Shown here one piece after another: positions 51,940-60,000 of a stretch of 64,000 bases of DNA. This DNA comes from Strigamia acuminata (lineage: Eukaryota; Arthropoda; Chilopoda; Geophilomorpha; Linotaeniidae), in NCBI GenBank assembly GCA_949358305.1, contig OX442314.1, positions 29,249,118 through 29,313,117 on the forward strand, given 5' to 3'. The position numbers and the translations under genes are program-made. Numbering within the stretch: position 1 is the first letter of the stretch; every line of letters begins with the position of its first letter. The notes under the pieces were generated by a model. The model was not told where the DNA came from and searched no databases. It worked only from the letters and a program-made list of their open reading frames with translations.

Positions 51940-52938
51940 CTACATGAGCAGCAATGTGTCCGCTACTCGCATTTCCCGAACCAACGGTTTGGTCGGTTTG
52001 ATGCTGATCGAATTTATCGCTTTTCCAGCCTGTCGAGGTGTTGTTCGTATCGAGTAGAAAGTGAGCTTCCGAGGCGCAGCAATTACAGCATGGTGGGAAG
52101 CAGTTGTAGCGGTTGACATGCAGGCCGATTGTGTGTGCCCTACGAGGCCACAGCCCTGGCACTTGGTGCGACAATGTTCGCAATCGTCTCTGCGGTGTCC
52201 AGTCTGTCCGCACGATCTGCATTTTCCGTCGACATGACGTGGCTGGTGCCCAGTGCCGTTGCACAATTTGCACTTGGTGTTGTCGTGCTGTTGTAATGGT
52301 TGGTCTTGTTGTTGATCGGTGGTGCCCCTCGAGGAGCGTTTGCCACCTTCGTGCGAGTTCGCATTGGATCGTGAGAAGTTTCCGCCGTTCTGAAGTTGGT
52401 GCACCGACTGCTGGGTGTCGAGAAAACTGGAAACGTCCGCTCCGGCGATCTCGGCGGAGGTGGCTGCCTCGAGAGCCAATGCAAAAGTAAGATCTTTTTG
52501 CGTATAGAGCGTCTCTTGGACGTGACGCATGTTAAGACCAATGACGAACTGGTTCCGCATCTCGTCGTCTTGCGAATCACCAAAGTCGCAATATTTCGTC
52601 AGCGAGTGCAAAGCGGACGCAAAATCGCTCACCGACTCGCCCTTATTGCGTTTACGAGCACGAAAGCGCACAATTTCACCCTGCTTGACCGGCTTTGGCT
52701 TTTGATTTTTCACCATTAAGTCGGTTAGTTGCTTGAATGTCAACTCCGTCGGCTTTTTAGGTCGGGCCAGATCCACAAATTTGGCAAAAGTTGCCATTCC
52801 CACGCAGGCCAAAAGCGTATTTACTTTTTCTGCGTCCGCGACGATTTTGTTGCATGAGAAGACGCATTCCATCTGGAGGATGTAGGTTTCCCAATCGTCG
52901 AGCGGGTTGTATTTTTCCGGAGCCGCAACCAAAGGCAT
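51940..52938 (-). CDS. gag: T2 Gag with three zinc knuckles (332 aa)
   Basis: ATG 52938 lies next to the primer site. The Gag core starts PEKYNPLDDWETYILQMECV and includes QKPKPVKQGEIVRFRAR and LTKYCDFGDSQDDEMRNQF. A Gln/Asn/Ser-rich linker is followed by knuckles CKLCNGTGHQPRHVDGKC (irregular), CRSCGQTGHRRDDC and CQGCGLVGHTQSAC. The frame ends at TAG exactly before the protease active site. The product would bind the element RNA and form particles. Confidence 0.85.
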   Translation of the reverse strand: MPLVAAPEKYNPLDDWETYILQMECVFSCNKIVADAEKVNTLLACVGMATFAKFVDLARPKKPTELTFKQLTDLMVKNQKPKPVKQGEIVRFRARKRNKGESVSDFASALHSLTKYCDFGDSQDDEMRNQFVIGLNMRHVQETLYTQKDLTFALALEAATSAEIAGADVSSFLDTQQSVHQLQNGGNFSRSNANSHEGGKRSSRGTTDQQQDQPLQQHDNTKCKLCNGTGHQPRHVDGKCRSCGQTGHRRDDCEHCRTKCQGCGLVGHTQSACMSTATTASHHAVIAAPRKLTFYSIRTTPRQAGKAINSISIKPTKPLVREMRVADTLLLM

Positions 52939-53116
52939 ATTTGAACGATGGAATTGATGAATTCAAGGCAAAACTTACAGGTGAAAATTCGGGCCTAACG
53001 GTCAACGCGTGGTCACGAGCGTACGGTCAGTGGCGAAAATCTCATCAAAACGACAAGAAAACACACAAAAGTTCAATAGTAGTTGATGGTTCGATTATAC
53101 TCATCCCTCGTCGCCA

Positions 53117-53302
53117 ATAATGTGTTCTTTGGTTTGATATTGTTGATTACAAAGTGGGTTATTACGGAGTCGTGAATAAAGCAGCCATCTTGGTTAGTAG
53201 AATTAACATAAGACATTTATTTGCATGTTTTTACACAGGTGGCGCTGACAGTTGACCAGCGTCACAAATTGACATATTGAAAGATGGAGTGCGGACACTC
53301 CA
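53117..53302 (-). repeat. T2 5' LTR
   Basis: Right-hand copy in plus coordinates; its edge toward the element is followed by the primer site and its outer edge by the AACTC duplication. Confidence 0.88.
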
Positions 53303-53466
53303 AACTCAGTTTCACTTTAACAATTATCTTTTGATTTGACATAAACTTGGACGACTTTGGTCAGCGGGGCAAGTTTGACCATGAGCGTAACATACTGTTG
53401 TCATACATACTTTTAGTTGTTACAGAGTGGTAAAAGATCTTTAAAAATGTTTAAAAAGTAAAAAGT

Positions 53467-53681
53467 TGTAGTGAACCGGAATCTTATTACTAAAACTGAC
53501 TCACTATGGATTGCCGTTTATAGGACTTACAAAACTCACTATCACTAAAATTTATATTTAGTCTAATTGGCCTAAGTGAATTTAACTAACTAACTAATTT
53601 TAGTGATAGTGAGTTTTGTAAGTCCTATAAACGGCAATCCATAGTGAGTCAGTTTTAGTAATAAGATTCCGGTTCACTACA
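53467..53681. repeat. Perfect 85-bp inverted repeat ending at the G2 primer site
   Basis: 53467-53551 and 53597-53681 are exact reverse complements around a 45-bp spacer. The whole begins TGTAGTGAACC and ends GGTTCACTACA, i.e. TG...CA, two bases before the primer site. The right arm is therefore the 3' end of the G2 5' LTR. The left arm resembles minus-orientation LTR pieces elsewhere (ATTGCCGTTTATAGGAC against gatgccgtttatagg at 40331). Either the LTR itself is palindromic or two LTR ends have been joined head to head. Confidence 0.85.
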
Positions 53682-53683
53682 CT

Positions 53684-53696
53684 TGGGGGCCTGTCC
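53684..53696 (+). other. G2 primer-binding site
   Basis: TGGGGGCCTGTCC, identical over 13 bases to the G1 primer site on the minus strand at 20291-20279. It resembles tRNA-Pro primer sites; complementarity beyond these bases is lost here (ttttgaacc). Confidence 0.65.
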
Positions 53697-53813
53697 TTTT
53701 GAACCTTAAGTGGATTTGCATTTTGTGTAAAATTCTAGGGACCTCCAGAATTTTTTTTTGTAAAATCTTGTTAGTATTAAGTCTGTTTCTGTCTTCACTC
53801 TTTTTAATTGACC

Positions 53814-56696
53814 ATGGATCAAGAAAGAGACAGTAGAAGAGGAAAGGGCCCGACGCGTAAAGCCAGACGAACAGACGGAGCAACGGAAGACCATCACGAC
53901 ACACGCTCGCGATCGTCGTCACGGTCAGCCGACGGCGGAAGAACGCCAAATCCGCTCAGTCAGGACTTTTGGCCTGCGACAAATGACGTTGTGCGCCAAC
54001 TTGTGTCACGTCCACCCTCTCCCACGTCGATAGCAGAGAATGTTAGTTCTACTGCCAGTTTGAAGGCCGACTTATCGCATTTATCACGCGAAGAGTTGCT
54101 AGTTGTGGCCAAAAAAAGGGGTCAATTATTGAAAGCGCACCGTATTGCCGCGTCCAGGAGTAGGGACATTAGCGCTGTTACGTCTGGAACCAGTACTCCG
54201 ACCCAGGAAAGATTGGAAAAGGTCCGCCAACGCATTCACGATCTAATGCAAGCAGCAGCTACCAGTTTGACGGAAGCGCAGCTGAAATATCTGGCAGGCG
54301 GCCCAATTACGGATGAAGAAGCAGCAGAGCGAGTGGCAGCAATACAAGCACGTGAAGATGACATTCGAATAGCTGGCTCAGAGGAGTACCAACTCATGAA
54401 ACAAATGAGGTTGGAGGAATGCCAATTCAAAAATTCCAAATTGGAATTGGAGCTTGTTACGAAGCAGAAAGAGAACCGACTACAACAAGAAAAAGACCAA
54501 ATGGAAGCTTTTAAAGTGCGCTTGGACACTCGGCAACAAGCTTTGTTTGCAAGAGAAAAGGCAATGGAGACCACAGTTCAAGATGAAAATGTCCGTCTTC
54601 GTCAAGCAACTCTGCAAGCGCAAGAAGATGCCGAGCGGATGCGCAAGGAGCTAGAAGATATGAAGTATCTCGCCCACATCAATTATCCAAGAGCTGTGGA
54701 GCCGCAGAGAAGCTCGCGTCCAGCAGATACTGGACAGAAAAGGACTGATTCTTTTGGGACTTCGTCCAAAAGAGGGAGGGAAGGTGCTGAAGAAGATTCA
54801 GCAAGTAAAAAATTGCTATCGTCACCAACTAGGAATTTATTTGAAGTCATTGACCAGTGGAGTGCTCAACATTGTCCCAACAACCAAGGACAGACCACTC
54901 AACACAGAACAAAGACAACAGAAGTTAATTTGCAACCGGAAACCGTCACAATTCCAGCGACGAAAGGACAAAATGAACGTTCACGCGACGTGTACGCAGG
55001 AGATTGGCCAGGAAAATATGACCAACACCAAATTGGTGCGTCAAATTTCGAACAATCGAAAAATCCGAAATCCAACAGAACCTTTCGCCCTTGGGAAGAC
55101 GATTCGAACAAATTAAAAAATACAGACGATGGAAAACAAGAACAGGGCGCTTCAGCAAATCCTTTCGCGTCAAGTCAAGATGTGGATGAGCGACACCTTC
55201 CACAACGAAACGAGGGAAGGCGCCAGACTGAGCATTATCCCTCACAAGGTGACCAAGTAGTCCCAACACAAGAATTTCCAGAAAGAAATCGCCATTATGA
55301 AATCCGAGATAGGCGTCGTGATGACGTTTCACATCAACAACGTGACCATTATTTGTCATCACGTGGTAACACACATGAAAGAGATTCACGTTACCAATAT
55401 GAAGATCAAAATTATGACCGGCGATATTATACTAATGACTCGCGCCGAGAAGACGATTCACATTACAGGGATCGATCACGGCAGAGAGGTAATTCGCAAC
55501 AACGCGATGAGTCACGTCAAAGAGGTGGTTCTCATCAAGACGATGAGCAATCTCGTCAAAATGAATGGCAAAGAGGCCGCAATAGTCCGCCACCAGGAGG
55601 CACACGAAATGAAAAAGACGAACGAAAATACTCAAATTCGGAATATTTCCGACAAAATGAAGGAAATGACTCACGAAATTTCGGACAACGTCAACAGCGA
55701 TCCGAATATCGTTCAGATGAGCACAGAACACCTGCTGGTGAAGCTAATGCGTCTCAAATGACTCCTGCACAGTGGCGAGAATTCATTAATAGTCAAATTG
55801 ACGAACGTTTAGCAAGAATTCCATCCAAAGCTCAAGAGATGGAAGAGGTTTTGCAAAAAAGAATTAGAAAATATTGTGCTGGAAATTGGTCACACACAGT
55901 TACTGACCCAAGTCAAATAAAATGGGATAGAATAACACCAGACCCGTTTGATGGAACTTGGCAAGCCGGAACTCAATTTTTTGATGACGTAATGCAAATT
56001 GCAAGAAGTCACGGCATTGACCCGAGAACCACATTAGACAAGATTATTCCCAAAATTCTGACTGGTGGTGCGGCAAAATGGTTCTATAGTCGCTCATTTG
56101 CATCATGGAACGAATTTGTGCGTGCTTTCATGAAAGAATATGGAGAATCAAATGCAACTTTGTACCATAATTGGGATAACTTGAAACAAATGTTAGGTGA
56201 AGATCTCCGCTCGTATTTGCGAAGGACGGAGGAATTACTTGATCAATTACCATACAATGTTGATGACTTTTCAGCTGATCGCCAATTCCGTCGAGGTTTA
56301 ACGGAATTCTCAGAGAAAGTGTTGTCAATGGTCAAAGCACCTTTGGCGAATTCTTTTGAGAAATTGGCTGAATTTATGAGGACAAATCAGATGTACATTG
56401 ACGACCGTTACATCAAAGATTTGCCACCGGAGGAGCAAAGGGGACAAGAGGAGTTGCTGCGACGTCAAGCAAACTTTGCTAGAGGAGGTACGAAAGTGAT
56501 GCAACCTCGATCACTATTCACCATGCCTCGCAAGGAAGTCACATTTCAGCGCGGCAAAGATAATGAACCAACTCCTCACCCTCCTCCAAAAATTCCAACT
56601 AGACCCACAGCTAGATGGGTACAGGAAGTTGATGATCAAAGAGATATGGCAAGTAACCAAATAATCTGCAATGCAACCAAAGTCAACAGTCTCTAG
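53814..56696 (+). CDS. gag: G2 Gag (960 aa frame)
   Basis: ATG 53814, 118 bases past the primer site. A Ser/Arg-rich start is followed by a long coiled-coil-like segment near residues 195-290 (QMRLEECQFKNSKLELELV onward, regular charged heptads). Next comes an Arg/Asp/Gln/Asn-rich, probably disordered stretch with repeated RDRSRQRGN-type units. The Gag core begins near DPFDGTWQAGTQFFDDV with AKWFYSRSFASW. The frame stops at 56696 before any zinc knuckle; the knuckle is in the overlapping +1 frame. In G1 the two parts are one frame, so this break is probably a one-base indel. Confidence 0.82.
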   Translation: MDQERDSRRGKGPTRKARRTDGATEDHHDTRSRSSSRSADGGRTPNPLSQDFWPATNDVVRQLVSRPPSPTSIAENVSSTASLKADLSHLSREELLVVAKKRGQLLKAHRIAASRSRDISAVTSGTSTPTQERLEKVRQRIHDLMQAAATSLTEAQLKYLAGGPITDEEAAERVAAIQAREDDIRIAGSEEYQLMKQMRLEECQFKNSKLELELVTKQKENRLQQEKDQMEAFKVRLDTRQQALFAREKAMETTVQDENVRLRQATLQAQEDAERMRKELEDMKYLAHINYPRAVEPQRSSRPADTGQKRTDSFGTSSKRGREGAEEDSASKKLLSSPTRNLFEVIDQWSAQHCPNNQGQTTQHRTKTTEVNLQPETVTIPATKGQNERSRDVYAGDWPGKYDQHQIGASNFEQSKNPKSNRTFRPWEDDSNKLKNTDDGKQEQGASANPFASSQDVDERHLPQRNEGRRQTEHYPSQGDQVVPTQEFPERNRHYEIRDRRRDDVSHQQRDHYLSSRGNTHERDSRYQYEDQNYDRRYYTNDSRREDDSHYRDRSRQRGNSQQRDESRQRGGSHQDDEQSRQNEWQRGRNSPPPGGTRNEKDERKYSNSEYFRQNEGNDSRNFGQRQQRSEYRSDEHRTPAGEANASQMTPAQWREFINSQIDERLARIPSKAQEMEEVLQKRIRKYCAGNWSHTVTDPSQIKWDRITPDPFDGTWQAGTQFFDDVMQIARSHGIDPRTTLDKIIPKILTGGAAKWFYSRSFASWNEFVRAFMKEYGESNATLYHNWDNLKQMLGEDLRSYLRRTEELLDQLPYNVDDFSADRQFRRGLTEFSEKVLSMVKAPLANSFEKLAEFMRTNQMYIDDRYIKDLPPEEQRGQEELLRRQANFARGGTKVMQPRSLFTMPRKEVTFQRGKDNEPTPHPPPKIPTRPTARWVQEVDDQRDMASNQIICNATKVNSL

Positions 56697-57012
56697 TGAC
56701 ACCAAAGAAGGTCAAAGTCATACGCCAAAGACTTTTTCACTGGAATTTCCAGCTAAAACTCAATCACAGGAAACTGAAAGCAATAGTCAAGTAACGACTG
56801 CATCAGTTAAAAGTGAAGGAAGTGTAGAAACAGCTACTACACCAAGGATGACGCCTGACAACGCACCTTGTCATAACTGCGGTGCATTAGGACATTGGGC
56901 AAGACAGTGCCCACAACCAAAAAAGCAGTCTGCACCAAAAATGGACATTGAAAAGTTGGTGGACGCCCTCACTGAAGCCGTGCAAAAAAACTTGCGAGCG
57001 CGGGACCAGTAA
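56671..57012 (+). CDS. G2 nucleocapsid (zinc-knuckle) frame
   Basis: It overlaps the Gag frame by 26 bases in +1 register; a TAA just upstream of its ATG limits the overlap to about 30 bases. It contains CHNCGALGHWARQC, a CCHC knuckle, then a C-terminus ending NLRARDQ. The A AAA AAC heptamer at 56985-56991 lies in its frame, so this segment is the natural donor of Pol by -1 frameshifting. Confidence 0.75.
   Translation: MQPKSTVSSDTKEGQSHTPKTFSLEFPAKTQSQETESNSQVTTASVKSEGSVETATTPRMTPDNAPCHNCGALGHWARQCPQPKKQSAPKMDIEKLVDALTEAVQKNLRARDQ
56985..56991 (+). promoter_or_regulatory. A AAA AAC frameshift heptamer of G2
   Basis: The nucleocapsid frame reads CAA AAA AAC. A -1 slip leads into a frame open through 57048 and the whole of Pol. 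The stop of the upstream frame follows 21 bases later. The same heptamer occurs twice at the Gag-Pol junction of G1. Confidence 0.75.
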
Positions 57013-60000
57013 ATCAGGATCCCGCGCCATCAAATAAATCGGAAGAATTGCAGGAAAGTGAAGGCGTAACTGCAAATAAAAAAGAAGTGTCACCCTCTAT
57101 CGATCCAGAGACGGGGAAAAGTAAAGGAGAAATGATTTGTGAAATCATTGGCGGAGAAATAGTGTCAATTAGATTTCCGCCACCAGAATTGGCATCTCCT
57201 AAAGTTGAAAAGAAAGAAGTACTTGATAATGCTCTCGTTGCAAAGGACAATATTCCTTGTGTATTAACGCCTCCAGAAGCCATAGGGACAATGCGAGTTG
57301 CTCAAGATGAAGTAACTTGCAAACCTGAAGACGGTAAAATTGTCAAATTACAATTTCCATTATCAGAATTAACAACAATTCCAGAAAGTGAGGAAATTAC
57401 AGAAGTTGACAACACATATTTTGTGAATGAAATTACACAAGCACTGAAGGAGGTGGGACTTGATGAGGAAAACGAAGCGACAATTTTTTGGGCCAATGTG
57501 AAAAATTCATATGAGAATGACCCCTCAGAGGCGGCTTGGATGGTGAACACACCAGTCGAACCTGTCGAGTGGGATCCATTACTGTACGAACTTCCAAAGC
57601 TAGCCCCGGAAGGAGGCCCAAGAATAAGAGCCTTCAATGTTTTAATCCCCGACGACGAACAACTAGGAGGAATGACAACAATGGACATTCTCACTGAAAG
57701 TGGAAGCATAGCAGCAACATTAGATTCGGGTGCCAACAGAAGTTGTGTGTCACTGCCGCTAGTGAAAGCAATGGGTTTGGAAGATAAAATTACCAAAGTT
57801 GGGCCTAACATGGCCATAAACACGGCGGACAAAAAAGTTCAGCCGATTGGTTCAATTCGAATATTATTCCGCTGGACACATGGCATGATGTTACACTATT
57901 TTTTGGTGTTGCCACATGAGATGCATTTCATGCTCATGGGGAATGATGTCATGAAAAGAATGAGAATCCAGCCGAATCCCCTCAGCGGAAAGTGGAATTT
58001 CATAACCACTTTGGAAGTACCAACTCCATACGTTCCGCAGTCCGTGCTGGATAAATGGGAAAAAACGTTAGAACAACCAGAATCAACATTCCGGACTTTT
58101 GCAAAAGAAACATGTTACAATGCTTTCAATGCAAGATTGAGAATGGACAATGGCGTAGACAACTTGGTAGAAGAAGCCAAACTTCAGCTAACAGAGGCTC
58201 TTCAGTTAGAAGCAGTGCTTAGAAAGCATGAGAAAATTCTCACCAAAACGCCAGGGAAAACACATGTTTTGCAGCATACAATCGAATTGGACACAAAAAA
58301 GCCTATCAGAGTGCCATTTCGAAGCTGGAATCCGCAAAAGCGCGAAATTTTGCGCCAACTCTGCCAAGAGTTCAAGGACAAAGGTTTTGTGTCGGATGCG
58401 GAGGGAGATTATGCTGCGCGGATCGTATTAGTGTCAAAAACCGGATCAGATCCTCGGTTATGCATCGACTATCGGCCGATAAATGAGCATACTTTGTATG
58501 ATCCGCCCCAAATGCCCACGATCACGGAGATTCTGCGAGAACTAGGAGAGTTCAACTGGGTGACGACAATAGATCTGACCAAGGGTTACTGGCAGATTGA
58601 GTTGCGCCCAGAAGATAGACCAAAGACGGCGTTTTGGAGCCCGATTGGGCGCCTAATGTTTAATGTCATGCCATTTGGGCTCGTCAACGCGCCCACGACA
58701 TTCCAGCGCCTAATCGAGAAAGTGCTCGGCGATGCATATCGCAAATACGCCTGGGCGTACTTGGATGACATCGTCATTGTGTCGAAAACATACGAAGAGC
58801 ACATGCGCCATGTTGACGACGTCTTATCAAAATTGGAAAGAGCTGGCTTGCACGTGAATCCTGAAAAGTCGAAATTTTGTCGCAAAGAGCTAAAATTTTT
58901 AGGCTATAATTTGGGAGTCAATGGTGTGAGTGCAGATCCGAAAAAAGTGGACGCCATTACTAAGTTTCCAGCGCCAACCAATCTCACCGAGTTACAGCGC
59001 TTTCTTGGAATGGTGAACTTTTTTCACAGACTTTTGAAGGATTTGGCCACTGTGGCCGAGCCCCTGCGTCCGCTCTTAAAAAAGGGCATTGATTTCGTGT
59101 GGACAGGAGACCACCAACGAGCGTTTGATGAAGTCAAAAAATTACTCACTGACTCAGAAACAATGGCGTTGCCAGACTTAACCCGTCCATTTATTGTCTA
59201 CACCGACGCAAGCAAAAAAGGGCTCGGAGCGGCATTAATGCAAAAGAACATGGTCAACGGGCAAGAACTCGAGGTCCCCTGCGTGTATGCTAGTCGCAGC
59301 CTGCAGGCAGCAGAACTGAATTACAGCGTTACAGACCTCGAATGTCTGGCGGTCATTTGGGCGCTACGAAAATTCCGAGAATATCTGGAATTCACCCATT
59401 TCACTGTACAGACTGACCATCAGGCCTTGAAATGGCTCATGGGATTGGATGAACCCACTGGTCGTCTTGCCAGATGGCAAATGGAACTCATGTCGTATAG
59501 TTTTAAAATCCAGTACGTCAAGGGTCCAACCAATGTGCTTGCTGATGCATTGTCGCGTGCGCCAACAGATTTGGCAAGTGGTGAAGATGAATGCGGAGAA
59601 GCTGACGGTGATATCCGTTATTGCCCGACAGAGGTCCATTCTTGGGAAATTAAGAATTGGAACCAGCTGCCTACGCCGAAAGCCCCTGACGATCCAATGG
59701 TCGCTTATTGGTGCAATTTGTATGTTGCACCAACGGCAGAGACAAAGCAAAAATTGCGCGAGGAGGAAGAATGGCGATACATGCCAAAATCCGACAATGC
59801 GATGGCAAATGCCTTCATCCTCAAAGTGACAGAGCAATTAAATTGCACTCCACCTACTCGCGAGGAATTTATAGCCGAGCAAAAGGCAGACAAACATTGT
59901 CAAATCATCCGCTTCTATCTGGAAACACAACAATTCCCACCACATGTCACGACGCGCCTTCAAAGAAGAAATTTCAAAGTATTAGCAACCAGACATATCC

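Larger units (their letters stand above)
50714..53302 (-). mobile_element. T2: second Gag-protease-only LTR element (2.6 kb)
   Basis: LTRs at 50714-50898 and 53117-53302 enclose one minus-strand frame encoding Gag, zinc knuckles and protease. AACTC flanks both ends (50709-50713 and 53303-53307) if the LTRs start at TAATGTG. The primer site (minus TTGGCGACGAGGGATGAG) resembles that of T1, and the purine tract (minus CCAATTAAGGGGGTAC) abuts the left LTR. No polymerase domains are present. T1 and T2 are related in layout and protein sequence but diverged in DNA, so they are separate families of one lineage. Confidence 0.85.
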
